NCBI RefSeq assembly: GCF_002245895.1
Contig: NZ_NPJZ01000001.1
Span: 2,888,501 to 2,952,500, forward strand
Reading direction: 5' to 3'
Length of the DNA: 64,000 nt
DNA from: Rhodococcus sp. OK302
GTDB lineage: Bacteria; Actinomycetota; Actinomycetes; Mycobacteriales; Mycobacteriaceae
This document shows, piece by piece, positions 33,290-42,708 of the stretch (its first letter is position 1; every line of letters starts with the position of its first letter). The translations under genes were made by a program, and so were the position numbers. Under the pieces are notes generated by a model, which worked only from the letters and a program-made list of their open reading frames with translations, was not told the origin of the DNA and did not search any database.

Positions 33290-34609
33290 ATGCGTCGTCG
33301 CATTCTTCAATCGATTCTCGGTGTCGTGATCCTCACGGCTCTGCTCCTCGGCGCTCCACTGATCTACACCGCGTGGTTGTGGGTCGAGGATGTGAGCCGG
33401 AGCGACCTGCGTGTCCGCTTGGACCGGATGGCAACCGAGGTGATCGCTCAAGAAGGTGCGAGTGGGGTGGTCGACGGTGCCCTCGACACTGACGCACTGC
33501 GGGTGCTCACCCCCAACGACGGCCGTCTCGTGATCGTGTATCCGACGGTGTCGGACGGAGCGACTCGCGTCGATATCGGTGAAACGACGGTGAAAAATCC
33601 GCTCGTCGAATCGCTGGCGATGGGATCGTCGGGATCACTGCGTCTCGAGGTTCCGTCGGAGAAATTGCGCACTCAGCAGAAGCAGGCTGTTGCAGCCGTC
33701 GGAATTCTTGTCCTCCTCGCAATGACGACCGGCGCTGTTGTTGCCGTTGTGACCGCGCGCCGACTCGCCGACCCGCTGCAAGACGTCGCAGACCGGGCGG
33801 CGCGATTGGCAGAAGGCGACTTCCGGCCCGATCCCCGGCGCCACGCCATCCCGGAACTCGACCGGGTTTCCGATGTTCTCGATGCTGCGACCGTCGAAAT
33901 CGCGGGTCGGTTGCAACGGGAGCGCACGTTGGTCGCTGACGTTTCGCACCAGTTGCGCAGCCGACTCACTGCAGTGCGGTTGCGCCTGGACGAGTTGTCG
34001 GTGCACGAGGACCCCGACGTGGTCAACGAGGCCGAAGAAGCCATGGCTCAGGTCGACCGGTTGACGGACGGAATCGACGAGTTGGTCCGGTCGTCGCGAA
34101 GCAGCAGTTCTGCGACCAAGAGTGTGTCTGTGGTCGGCGAACTCGAGAGCGTGACGCGCGATTGGCGGCCACAGTTCGAGGACGACGGCCGGAAACTCCT
34201 TCTCAGCGGTGACCGGGGTGTGCGCGCGTCGACCACGGGTTCACGTTTGCGGGAAGCAGTCTCGGTCTTGGTCGACAACGCGTATGCGCACGGCGGCGGC
34301 AACGCCGCAGTCTCGGTGCGGTTGATCGAGGGAGCGGGTCAACGGGAACCGATGGTGTGTGTCGAGGTGACGGACGAGGGCGAAGGCGTCGACAACAATC
34401 TTGCCCCGCACATTTTCGATCGCGGATTCTCCGGAGCCGGCTCGACCGGCGTCGGATTGGCGCTTGCCCGGGCGTTGATCGAAATGGACGGCGGAAGACT
34501 CGAACTGCAACGGCGCAAGCCGGCTCTGTTCGCGGTGTTCTTGCCGGTGGCAACGGGACGGGGACAGGAACGACCGCCCGACGTGAGTGTGCTCCGGGAA
34601 CCGCGCTGA
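33290..34609 (+). CDS. Two-component sensor histidine kinase with HAMP domain
   Basis: A 439-residue kinase. Membrane helices at about 8-30 and 134-155 bracket an extracellular sensor of about 100 residues; a HAMP linker (155-207) leads to the HisKA helix with phospho-acceptor His220 (ADVSHQLRSRL) and an ATPase domain with DNAYAHGG (N box), DEGEGVD and GFSGAGSTGVGLALAR. The H box has Ser in place of the usual Thr-Pro (HQLRSRL for HELRTPL). It probably phosphorylates the regulator encoded just before it. Confidence 0.92.
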   Translation: MRRRILQSILGVVILTALLLGAPLIYTAWLWVEDVSRSDLRVRLDRMATEVIAQEGASGVVDGALDTDALRVLTPNDGRLVIVYPTVSDGATRVDIGETTVKNPLVESLAMGSSGSLRLEVPSEKLRTQQKQAVAAVGILVLLAMTTGAVVAVVTARRLADPLQDVADRAARLAEGDFRPDPRRHAIPELDRVSDVLDAATVEIAGRLQRERTLVADVSHQLRSRLTAVRLRLDELSVHEDPDVVNEAEEAMAQVDRLTDGIDELVRSSRSSSSATKSVSVVGELESVTRDWRPQFEDDGRKLLLSGDRGVRASTTGSRLREAVSVLVDNAYAHGGGNAAVSVRLIEGAGQREPMVCVEVTDEGEGVDNNLAPHIFDRGFSGAGSTGVGLALARALIEMDGGRLELQRRKPALFAVFLPVATGRGQERPPDVSVLREPR

Positions 34610-34615
34610 GCGCGA

Positions 34616-35164
34616 TCAGGAGTGGCCGAGTTCCTCTTCTTCTTCGGCTGTCCGTGCATGTTCTTCGGTAATGATCGGGCCGTTCTCGTCCGGGAACACG
34701 AACTTACGGAAGCTCCAGAACCGGAAAATCATCTGCAGAAGGTTGCCGATGATGTAGGCGCTGACGAAGTCGGCGATGTTCTCCGTCGCCAAACTGACCT
34801 CCGGCACACGGAGATTGAACACGTAACTCGAGATGTACAGCGGAATGAAGCTGATCACCACGCCGATAGCGCTGATGACGAAGAACAACGCCGCCTCATG
34901 TGCGGGTTCACGGCCGCCACGGTTCTTGAACGACCACTCCCGGTTGAGGATGTACGACGCGATCACTGCGATCACGCCGGCGATGATCTTTGCGGTGATC
35001 GGCTTGGATTCGAGGATCGACAACTTGAGCGTGTAGAAGATGCCCGAGTCGATCAGGAAGGTCGTGCCGCCGACAATCGCGAACTTGATCAGCTCGCTGT
35101 GACGCAGAGCGATATCGCGGAACGGCTGGGGTATGCGGGCGATTACCCCGTCGACAAATGGCAC
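34616..35164 (-). CDS. GtrA-family membrane protein
   Basis: A 182-residue GtrA-like protein with four helices (about 24-45, 50-70, 88-110 and 127-150). GtrA proteins are thought to move lipid-linked sugars across the membrane; in mycobacteria the relatives belong to arabinogalactan or lipoglycan synthesis. FAIVGGTTFLIDSGIFYTL is the conserved first region. The start is uncertain: GTG 35164 is preferred because TAAACT (35178-35173) is eight bases before it, predicting a leaderless mRNA; a GTG at 35230 is also in frame. The C-terminal tail is very acidic. Confidence 0.85.
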   Translation of the reverse strand: MPFVDGVIARIPQPFRDIALRHSELIKFAIVGGTTFLIDSGIFYTLKLSILESKPITAKIIAGVIAVIASYILNREWSFKNRGGREPAHEAALFFVISAIGVVISFIPLYISSYVFNLRVPEVSLATENIADFVSAYIIGNLLQMIFRFWSFRKFVFPDENGPIITEEHARTAEEEEELGHS

Positions 35165-35285
35165 AACTGATGAGTTTACGAAACGAAACCGCGTCGCCAC
35201 CGATTTCGCGTGGAATATCAGCAGAATCACAGATAGGGGTCACTGATTGAACGACCCGCCGCGGCACGTGACAATATTGAGAGCC

Positions 35286-36551
35286 GTGACCGGCAACAAC
35301 GCAGATCAGACTCCCGCCCGCCCAACGAGCGCGCGACCGGCAAACGCTTCGATGCCCGTCGTCACCATGATCGGTGGCGGACAGCTGGCCCGAATGACGC
35401 ACCAGGCAGCGGTGGCTCTCGGCCAGACGCTCCGTGTGCTCTCGGGCACGCCGGGAGAGCCGGCGGCGCAGGTCAGCCCTGATGTCGTCCTCGGTAGCCA
35501 CGACGATCTCGACGCACTGCGAGCCGCAGCCGTCGGATCCAATGCGCTCACGTTCGATCACGAGCAGGTTCCGACCGAGCACCTCGAGGTGCTGGTCGCC
35601 GAGGGCGTCAACGTGCAGCCGCCGCCGCACGCACTCATCTTCGCTCAGGACAAATTGCTGATGCGTCGCAAGCTGGCCGAGTTGGGCGCACCGATTCCCG
35701 CGTACGCGGAGGTGACCTGGGCCGAGGACGTCGTACGTTTCGGGGCCGAGCACGGCTGGCCGGTAGTCATCAAGGCAACACGCGGCGGCTACGACGGCCG
35801 CGGAGTGTGGATCACCGACGACTCCGACGAAGCCGAGGCGATCGTCTCGGAGCAGTTGGACAAGGGTGTGCCGCTGATCGTCGAGGAAATGGTCTCGATG
35901 CGCCGTGAACTGTCGGCAATGGTGGCGCGGTCACCGTTCGGGCAGGGCGCGTCATGGCCCGTCGTGGAGACCGTGCAGCGAAACGGCCAGTGCGCCGTGG
36001 TCATCGCACCGGCTCCCGATCTTTCCGACGCAGTGGCAGCAGAAGCCGAGCAGTTGGCGCTGCGGATCGCGTCGGAACTCGGTGTTGTCGGCGCGATGGC
36101 AATGGAACTGTTCGAGACCACCGACGGCCGCCTGATTGTCAACGAACTGGCGATGCGTCCGCACAACTCCGGTCACTGGACCATGGACGGTGCTCGCACC
36201 TCGCAGTTCGAGCAGCACCTGCGCGCGGTACTCGACTACCCACTCGGAGACACGACACCTCTCGCGCCGGTCACGGTGATGGCAAATGTGTTGGGTGCCC
36301 CCGAAGCTCCCGAGATGACGATGGACGAGCGCGTCCACCACCTCTTCGCACGGATGCCGGATGCCAAGATTCACCTGTACGGCAAGAGTGAGCGCAGGGA
36401 TCGCAAGATCGGACACGTCAACATCGTCGGCGGCGCCGGTTCGATCGACGATCCGAACTATGTTGCCGCAGTTCGGGAACGGGCTGAGCGGGCAGCGCAT
36501 TGGCTTTCGTATGCAGTTTGGACCGACGGATGGGATGTACACGGTGAGTGA
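35286..36551 (+). CDS. purK: N5-carboxyaminoimidazole ribonucleotide synthase
   Basis: A 421-residue ATP-grasp enzyme that carboxylates AIR in purine synthesis, paired with PurE. After an unconserved N-terminal stretch of about 22 residues come [15 protein letters not shown] (PurK signature), the ATP-grasp region [13 protein letters not shown] and the C-terminal [18 protein letters not shown] 35286 is a tentative choice; ATG 35352 at MPVVTMIGG would give the bare enzyme. It overlaps purE by eight bases, so they form one unit. Confidence 0.93.
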   Translation: MTGNNADQTPARPTSARPANASMPVVTMIGGGQLARMTHQAAVALGQTLRVLSGTPGEPAAQVSPDVVLGSHDDLDALRAAAVGSNALTFDHEQVPTEHLEVLVAEGVNVQPPPHALIFAQDKLLMRRKLAELGAPIPAYAEVTWAEDVVRFGAEHGWPVVIKATRGGYDGRGVWITDDSDEAEAIVSEQLDKGVPLIVEEMVSMRRELSAMVARSPFGQGASWPVVETVQRNGQCAVVIAPAPDLSDAVAAEAEQLALRIASELGVVGAMAMELFETTDGRLIVNELAMRPHNSGHWTMDGARTSQFEQHLRAVLDYPLGDTTPLAPVTVMANVLGAPEAPEMTMDERVHHLFARMPDAKIHLYGKSERRDRKIGHVNIVGGAGSIDDPNYVAAVRERAERAAHWLSYAVWTDGWDVHGE

Positions 36552-37053
36552 AAGTATGGGCGCACAGGTCGGCCTGATCATGGGCAGTGACTCGGATTGG
36601 CCGGTCATGGAGGCTGCAGCCGAAGCGCTCGCCGAGTTCGGAATCCGCTTCGAGGTCGGTGTCGTCTCCGCACACCGCACACCTCAGCGGATGCTCGACT
36701 ACGCCAAGGATGCAGCGGGCCGCGGCATCAAAGTCATCATCGCCGGAGCCGGCGGGGCGGCGCACCTTCCCGGAATGGTTGCCTCCGCGACACCGTTGCC
36801 GGTCATCGGTGTACCGGTTCCCCTGAAGTACCTCGACGGTATGGACTCCCTGCTGTCCATCGTCCAGATGCCGGCCGGTGTGCCGGTGGCGACCGTATCC
36901 ATCGGCGGCGCTCGCAACGCCGGTCTGCTGGCGGCACGCATTCTCGGATCTTCGGATCCGGCGCTGCAGGCTGCCATGGTGGCTTTCCAGGAAAGCCTCG
37001 AAGCGATGGTTCTGGAGAAGGACAAGGCGCTGCGCGACAAGCTGCTGGGCTAG
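36544..37053 (+). CDS. purE: N5-CAIR mutase
   Basis: A 169-residue class I PurE that moves the carboxyl group of N5-CAIR to give CAIR. The signature [10 protein letters not shown] (near residue 12), SAHRTP with the catalytic His, and [12 protein letters not shown] are present. GTG 36544 overlaps the purK end; ATG 36556 ([10 protein letters not shown]) is an equal alternative that lies four bases after the purK stop. Confidence 0.94.
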   Translation: MSESMGAQVGLIMGSDSDWPVMEAAAEALAEFGIRFEVGVVSAHRTPQRMLDYAKDAAGRGIKVIIAGAGGAAHLPGMVASATPLPVIGVPVPLKYLDGMDSLLSIVQMPAGVPVATVSIGGARNAGLLAARILGSSDPALQAAMVAFQESLEAMVLEKDKALRDKLLG

Positions 37054-37061
37054 AGATTTTT

Positions 37062-37439
37062 GTGCCTGAACATCGCGGCCTGCCGCTGATCCGAGCTAGT
37101 CGGGGCAGCGCGCAGGCCGCTTTTGTTACGCGACTGGCACTGCTCTACGCCCGACTTCTGGGTGCCGACGTCACATTCGACCCGGAATTCGGCATATTTG
37201 TCGCCTCGGGCATGCACCGCGGATTTGCCCGCGGCGGAACAACTCTCGGTGGGGTGTACCTCACGCGTCGCAACATCTCCCGCGCCGTGCTCCGGCACGA
37301 AGCTGTTCACGCGGACCAATGGGCAAGGCACGGAATCGTATTCGGGGCAAAATACCTCTACGAGGAACTCCGTCGGCCTGGTCCGCGCAATCGCTTCGAG
37401 ATCGAGGCAGGACTGGCAGACGGCGGCTACACGCGCTGA
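37062..37439 (+). CDS. Small protein with an HExxH motif (possible zincin)
   Basis: A 125-residue protein of unknown function. RHEAVHADQW (about residues 83-92) contains H-E-A-V-H, the zinc-protease motif, followed by Asp-Gln-Trp; a downstream Glu in RFEIEAGLADGG could be the third zinc ligand. No signal peptide or membrane helix, so a cytoplasmic location is likely. The start GTG 37062 is eight bases after the purE stop, so it is read with purK-purE. Small size and the missing recognisable fold make protease activity unproven. Confidence 0.7.
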   Translation: MPEHRGLPLIRASRGSAQAAFVTRLALLYARLLGADVTFDPEFGIFVASGMHRGFARGGTTLGGVYLTRRNISRAVLRHEAVHADQWARHGIVFGAKYLYEELRRPGPRNRFEIEAGLADGGYTR

Positions 37440-37457
37440 GTCGCTACTGTTGGCGGC

Positions 37458-38639
37458 ATGGCTCGCTTTCCGACTAGTGAACGCTTCGTCCGTTGGAGCG
37501 CGGATCATGCACGCGGTATCGATATCGGTATCGCAGTCTTGGTTACACTCATCAGTTCGGTGGTGGCCGTAGAAAACGGTCCACTCGCGATACCGATCAC
37601 CCTGGGCATGACGGTCCCGCTCGCCTGGCGGCGATCCAAGCCCGAACTTTCCGGCATGACAGTTGCGGCTTTTGCTGTCCTACACGTGATCTTTATCGGG
37701 AATGCCCTGCTCGGCAGTGCGATCGCAGTGCCGATCTCACTGTATGCGCTGGCTGCGTACGGTGCGCGCTGGAGCAGCCTCACCGGGTTGGGTCTCGCGC
37801 TTCTCGGGGCGATCGCGGCGGCGATCCGCTATTTCCGCTACCAAGATATAGCGCTCTCGGCGTTGCTGTTTCAGTGTGCGGCGGTGATGGTCTTCGTTCT
37901 TGCTGTGTGGGCGTTCGGCGACTTACGACGCGTCCGTACCAAGCAGTTGGAGGGGCTCACCGAACGCGCGCATCTGCTCGAACTCGAGCGAGCCCAGGAA
38001 GCTGAAATCGCCACCATCAGCGAGCGCTCACGAATCGCCCGCGAGATGCACGACATCGTCGCCCACTCGTTGACCGTCGTCATCGCCCAGGCGGACGGTG
38101 GACGCTACAGCGCCGCGCAAGATCCCCAGGCGGCGGTCCAGGCGCTCGAAACCATCGCGGCTACGGGTCGGCAGGCGCTGACCGACATGCGAGCACTCTT
38201 GTCCGTGCTCCGCGAAGACAGCCCACGAGACTTTGCGGTGATTCCAGGTGTCGGTGACATCGATACCCTGCTCGGTGAATTGACGCGTAGTGGGCTCGAC
38301 GTCGACGTAACTGTCACCGGAGAACCGCGCGAACTCTCGGCCGGCGCCGGGTTGACCGCGTATCGCATCATGCAGGAATCGCTGACCAATGTTCTCAAGC
38401 ACGCCGGGCCGGGCGCCCACGCCGCCGTCGAGATGACCTGGACCGAAACCGAACTCGTCCTCGGAATTACCGACGACGGACGCGGCGGCAGTGCTGCATT
38501 GGTCGAATCCTCACCTGGTGGGCAAGGCCTGATCGGCATGGCGGAGCGCGCACGCCTGCACGGCGGCACGGTCACGGCGGGCCCGCGGCCCGGCGGTGGA
38601 TACAGCGTGCGCGGCGTCCTGCCGTACCGGACCGACTAG
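37458..38639 (+). CDS. NarL-type sensor histidine kinase
   Basis: A 393-residue kinase of the HPK7/DesK class. Four or five membrane helices fill residues 22-153 with almost no extracellular loop, so it probably senses the membrane itself. The HisKA_3 helix has His198 (SRIAREMHDIVAHSL), and the ATPase domain has ESLTNVLKHAG, DDGRGG and GQGLIGMAERA. TACTGT (37445-37450) is seven bases before the ATG, so the mRNA may be leaderless. The response regulator follows directly, then an ABC exporter likely to be its target. Confidence 0.92.
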   Translation: MARFPTSERFVRWSADHARGIDIGIAVLVTLISSVVAVENGPLAIPITLGMTVPLAWRRSKPELSGMTVAAFAVLHVIFIGNALLGSAIAVPISLYALAAYGARWSSLTGLGLALLGAIAAAIRYFRYQDIALSALLFQCAAVMVFVLAVWAFGDLRRVRTKQLEGLTERAHLLELERAQEAEIATISERSRIAREMHDIVAHSLTVVIAQADGGRYSAAQDPQAAVQALETIAATGRQALTDMRALLSVLREDSPRDFAVIPGVGDIDTLLGELTRSGLDVDVTVTGEPRELSAGAGLTAYRIMQESLTNVLKHAGPGAHAAVEMTWTETELVLGITDDGRGGSAALVESSPGGQGLIGMAERARLHGGTVTAGPRPGGGYSVRGVLPYRTD

Positions 38640-38660
38640 ATGGCCCTTAGGGTGAACGGC

Positions 38661-39353
38661 ATGGACGAACAGGCGAATCCGATCGCAGTGGCGCTGGTCG
38701 ACGATCAGCAACTGGTCCGCGCCGGCTTCCGAATGGTGATCGACTCCCAACCGGATCTCCACGTTGTACTCGAGGCGTCGGATGGGCAGCAAGCTCTCAC
38801 GGAACTGGCTACCCGGCGCGTCGACGTCGTGCTCATGGACGTTCAGATGCCGCGCCTGGATGGAATCGAAGCAACGCGGCGGTTGCTGACCAACCCGAAC
38901 GCTCCGAAAGTGGTGGTGCTCACCACTTTCGACAACGATGAGTACGTCATGTCGGCAATCCGAGCCGGTGCCAGCGGATTCCTCCTCAAGGACGTGCCCC
39001 CGGAACAGTTGCTCGATGCCATTCGCACAGTGCACCGCGGTGATGCGGTGATCGAGGCCCGGGCCACGCGGCGGTTGCTCCAGCACGTCGGACCACTTCT
39101 GGAAGGTTCGGAGCCCGGAGCGAAGCTGCCGGAAGAGTTAACGCCCCGGGAAGTGGAAGTTCTCGAAGCCATGGCGTACGGATTGTCCAACTCGGAGATT
39201 GCTGCCAAATTTCACGTTTCCGAAACGACCGTGAAAACCCATGTGGGACGAGTTCTTTCGAAAACGAAATCTCGAGACCGTGTGCAGGCAGTTGTCTTCG
39301 CCTTCCAAGTAGGTTTGGTTCGGCGCGCAGACCTCTTGGGTACTGCAGACTGA
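38661..39353 (+). CDS. NarL/LuxR-type response regulator
   Basis: A 230-residue regulator with a receiver domain (phospho-acceptor Asp60 in VLMDVQMPRLDG, Lys in LLKDV) and a C-terminal LuxR helix-turn-helix (LTPREVEVLEAMAYGLSNSEIAAKFHVSETTVKTH). ATG 38661 is chosen because AGGGTG lies eight bases before it; an in-frame ATG at 38640 touches the kinase stop and would add seven residues. It is the partner of the upstream kinase and probably controls the ABC genes 92 bases downstream. Confidence 0.92.
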   Translation: MDEQANPIAVALVDDQQLVRAGFRMVIDSQPDLHVVLEASDGQQALTELATRRVDVVLMDVQMPRLDGIEATRRLLTNPNAPKVVVLTTFDNDEYVMSAIRAGASGFLLKDVPPEQLLDAIRTVHRGDAVIEARATRRLLQHVGPLLEGSEPGAKLPEELTPREVEVLEAMAYGLSNSEIAAKFHVSETTVKTHVGRVLSKTKSRDRVQAVVFAFQVGLVRRADLLGTAD

Positions 39354-39445
39354 CCCGGCATCCTCCCCGAGGATGACACCCTCCGGCTGAAGATGGCCCC
39401 GCGCTCCGACGCGAACAGCGTCCGCGCTCCCATAGCGTCGACACC

Positions 39446-40249
39446 ATGAATCAGCACAGGGGCAATACGCCTGGAATAGCAGTACCACCGGCGATCACGG
39501 CGCGTGGTGTCAGCAAGATTTACGGCACGGGCGAAACAGCCGTGCACGCGCTGGGTGGGATCGACGTCGATTTCGGGCGGGGAATGTTCACGGCGATCAT
39601 GGGTCCGTCCGGGTCCGGGAAATCGACGCTCATGCATTGTCTTGCCGGTCTTGACACCGTCTCCGGCGGAAGCGTGTTCCTCGGCGATACCGAGGTAACA
39701 AAGCTCGGGGATACCGAACTGACCGAATTGCGGCGTGAGCGTATAAGTTTCGTGTTCCAGGCCTTCAATCTGCTGCCGGTGATCTCGGCTCGGGAGAACA
39801 TGCTGCTGCCCATGAAGTTGGCTGGGAGTGAGCCTGCGCCGGAGTGGATGGACGAAGTGGTCACCCGACTCGGGTTGACCCATCGCCTCGATCATCTGCC
39901 GCACGAACTCTCGGGCGGCCAGCAGCAGCGCGTCGCAGTGGCGCGGGCACTACTGCCGGCGCCGGACGTAATCTTTGCGGACGAGCCGACCGGAAATCTT
40001 GATTCACGCTCGGGGACAGAGGTTCTCGGACTATTGCGTACCGCAGTACGTGAGAGCGGGCAGACCGTCGTGATGGTGACTCACGATCCCTTGGCCGCAT
40101 CGTATGCCGATCGAGTGGTATTGATAGCCGACGGTCGTATCGCCGGTGAAATCTTGCGCCCCACCGTCGATTCCGTGATCGGCGCGATGCGTGCTCTCGG
40201 TGCCGACGACCTGACGGATATGCCGGAAACCGCGAGCGTGCTGCGATGA
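39446..40249 (+). CDS. ABC exporter ATPase (MacB/LolD type)
   Basis: A 267-residue ATPase. Walker A GPSGSGKS (53-60), Q-loop FQAFNLLPVISARENM, signature LSGGQQQ (155-161) and Walker B VIFADE (175-180) are intact. TAGCGT (39433-39438) is seven bases before the ATG. Its last four bases overlap the permease start (ATGA), so the two make one transporter. The preceding membrane-sensing two-component system suggests regulation by envelope or antibiotic stress, as with BceAB-type exporters. Confidence 0.93.
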   Translation: MNQHRGNTPGIAVPPAITARGVSKIYGTGETAVHALGGIDVDFGRGMFTAIMGPSGSGKSTLMHCLAGLDTVSGGSVFLGDTEVTKLGDTELTELRRERISFVFQAFNLLPVISARENMLLPMKLAGSEPAPEWMDEVVTRLGLTHRLDHLPHELSGGQQQRVAVARALLPAPDVIFADEPTGNLDSRSGTEVLGLLRTAVRESGQTVVMVTHDPLAASYADRVVLIADGRIAGEILRPTVDSVIGAMRALGADDLTDMPETASVLR

Positions 40250-42693
40250 GGGGATTGGCAATTGCGCAGGCCAGGGCGCACGCGGGCCGCTATGTAGCAT
40301 CGATCGTGGCAGTGGTGATCGCGGTCGGGTATATCGTCGCGACCCTGACACTGAGTTCCACGGTGGATGCGAGTATCAGTAAATCCCTTGCCTCCCAGTA
40401 CGAAACGACGGACGCAGTTGCTTCCGGGCCGGGAGTGAGCGTTGCCCTCCTGGAGTCGGTTCCGGGGGTGCGCGCAGTCGCCGAGGACGTGTCGGGCTCG
40501 GTCCGCGTGGTTTCCGCAGCCACGGGTGCCGCGTACGGTGAGGCCCTCTCGGTTGCACCCAGCGCGGAACTGCGGTGGGAGAAACTCGCCGAGGGTGTTG
40601 TGCCCACCGGGCCGGGACAGGCGCTGGTGAGTGCCGACTCGGGGATTCCCGTGGGCGCCGATGTCACGGTGACAGCGGCTAACTCGACCGATGCAGCTAC
40701 TTCGACCGCGCGAGTTGTCGGACTGGTGGACCTCGAGGGATCGGCGCAACGTCTCGGTGGAATGAAGGTATTTGCGACACCCGAGCAGGTGAGCTTGTGG
40801 GCCGGAGAATCCGCGACCCGTGAGTTTCGTATCGCGGGTGACGGTTCGGGGACTTCGGCGGACCTCGTCGATCGTGTGTCGAGCGCTCTGCCGGCCGGAT
40901 CGACGGCGATCTCCGGGGAGTCCGCTATCGAAGCAGCTGCTGCCCAGTATCTGGGCGGCACGGACATACTCAGCACGGTGTTGCTTGCATTCGGTGCCAT
41001 CGCGGTAGTTGTTGCGGCACTCGTCATTGCGAATACATTTGCTGTTCTGCTTGCCGCTCGCACTCAGGAGCTTGCGTTGCTGCGGTGCATCGGAGCAACG
41101 GCCAAACAGGTTCGCCGGAGCATCCGCGCCGAAGCTGCTGTCGTCGGCGTGATCGCCTCGGTCATCGGGGTGGGACTCGGCATCGGTCTGGCATGGTTGA
41201 TCGGGGCCGTTGCCACCGCTGCTGACGTGCCTGTGCCGCTCTCCACACTCAGTGTCACGCCGGTGACGGTACTGGTCGGTCTCGCCGTCGGAATCGTGAT
41301 GACCATGGTGGCTGCCTCGGCTCCGGGACGCGCAGCTACAAGGCTTTCGCCGATGGCTGCCCTTGCGCCCCTGGAGTCGAAGCCGGAACGTGTTCAAGAT
41401 TCCGTCGTGCGCCGTGTGCTGGGAATTGCGGCGCTCCTCGCCGGAATTGCGATGACTGTCCTGGGTGTCAGTGGGCAGCAGGTGCTGCCGGCAACGATCG
41501 GCGGGTTGCTCTCGTTCCTGGGGATCGCAGCTTTGGCAGGGCGGATCGTTCCCGCGCTGGTCAACAAGGCCGGCGGATTGCTGGCGCGTGCGATTGGTCC
41601 GGTCGGTGGCCTTGCTGCTGGTAACGCCGGCCGCAATCCGCGTCGAACATCTGCTACCGCAGTGGCATTGCTGATCGGTGTCGCGCTGACGAGCACCCTG
41701 GTTGTCGGGATCGCCACCGTCAAAGCTGCTGCGCCCGGAGCCATGGACAGTCAGTTCCCGGTCGACGTGATGGTGAGCGGTTCGGGTTCTGCGCCCCTGC
41801 CCGACGCGCTCGGTACCGGCATCGGTCAGGTCGACGGTGTGCGCGCGGTGGCGGGACTGGAAGACGCCGACCTGGTTCTCGACGGGCATGGAGATTTGCC
41901 AGGTTACGGAGTTGATGCGGCACAGGTGAAAGACGTTTTGCGCACCGACATTTCGGTACCAGGTCCGGGACAATTGGTTCTCTCGCCGAGCACGCTGACC
42001 GACTTCGGACTGGGCGCCGGCGACACTGCAACGGTGCGCGGCGATCGTGGGAGTATCAATCTCAGCGTCGTCGAGGGTGTGAAAGGTCAACCGGCCCTGC
42101 TGGATCGGGGGGACCTCGCCGCGGCCGCCACGTTGCCGGCCACTGATGCGTACTGGGTCAGGCTCGATACCGAGACCGACGATCAAGCTCTCGCAACTAC
42201 CGATCGCATCATCGAACTGGCTCGCCAGGAAGCGCCGGGCAGCGATGTTCAAGGCATGACCGAAATGCGTTCGACACTCGATTCGATCCTCGACACGATG
42301 CTCATGGTGGTTGCGGGATTGCTGTCGGTCGCGGTCCTGATCGCGCTCATCGGCGTCGGAAACACGATGGCGCTCTCGGTCCTCGAACGACGACGCGAAT
42401 CCGGGCTGCTGCGAGCACTCGGCATGACCAAGAAGGGAATTCGGGCAATGCTGATCTGGGAAGCTCTACTCGTAGCGGGAGTCGCGTCGGTGATCGGAGT
42501 TGTCTTCGGTCTGGTGTTCGGCGTCGCGGGGACAGCGTCGGTGTTCGGGATCGACGACATCGCCCTGGGCGCGGTTCCCTGGGTGCAGTTGGTGGCAATT
42601 ACGTTGATCGGTGGGATCTGCGGAGTGATCGCGTCACTGCTGCCGGCTCGCCGCGCCGGCATGGTCTCGCCGGTCAGGGCGCTTGCCGGTTGA
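40246..42693 (+). CDS. ABC exporter permease with two FtsX domains
   Basis: An 815-residue permease. It has one N-terminal membrane helix, a large extracellular domain (about 40-240), an FtsX domain with three helices (about 245-370), two further central helices, a second extracellular domain (about 500-670) and a second FtsX domain at the C-terminus (about 680-810). The repeat RRESGLLRALGMTKKGIR matches RTQELALLRCIGATAKQVR in the first half, showing an internal duplication. The substrate is unknown; lipids or antimicrobial peptides are usual for this type. Confidence 0.92.
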   Translation: MRGLAIAQARAHAGRYVASIVAVVIAVGYIVATLTLSSTVDASISKSLASQYETTDAVASGPGVSVALLESVPGVRAVAEDVSGSVRVVSAATGAAYGEALSVAPSAELRWEKLAEGVVPTGPGQALVSADSGIPVGADVTVTAANSTDAATSTARVVGLVDLEGSAQRLGGMKVFATPEQVSLWAGESATREFRIAGDGSGTSADLVDRVSSALPAGSTAISGESAIEAAAAQYLGGTDILSTVLLAFGAIAVVVAALVIANTFAVLLAARTQELALLRCIGATAKQVRRSIRAEAAVVGVIASVIGVGLGIGLAWLIGAVATAADVPVPLSTLSVTPVTVLVGLAVGIVMTMVAASAPGRAATRLSPMAALAPLESKPERVQDSVVRRVLGIAALLAGIAMTVLGVSGQQVLPATIGGLLSFLGIAALAGRIVPALVNKAGGLLARAIGPVGGLAAGNAGRNPRRTSATAVALLIGVALTSTLVVGIATVKAAAPGAMDSQFPVDVMVSGSGSAPLPDALGTGIGQVDGVRAVAGLEDADLVLDGHGDLPGYGVDAAQVKDVLRTDISVPGPGQLVLSPSTLTDFGLGAGDTATVRGDRGSINLSVVEGVKGQPALLDRGDLAAAATLPATDAYWVRLDTETDDQALATTDRIIELARQEAPGSDVQGMTEMRSTLDSILDTMLMVVAGLLSVAVLIALIGVGNTMALSVLERRRESGLLRALGMTKKGIRAMLIWEALLVAGVASVIGVVFGLVFGVAGTASVFGIDDIALGAVPWVQLVAITLIGGICGVIASLLPARRAGMVSPVRALAG

Positions 42694-42708
42694 TCGACCC
42701 TCGTTGAA

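Noticed and set aside
40081..42252. 723-codon minus-strand frame opposite the ABC permease
   Set aside because: Arg/His/Ser-rich translation with no domains; the permease and the ATPase are clear on the plus strand.
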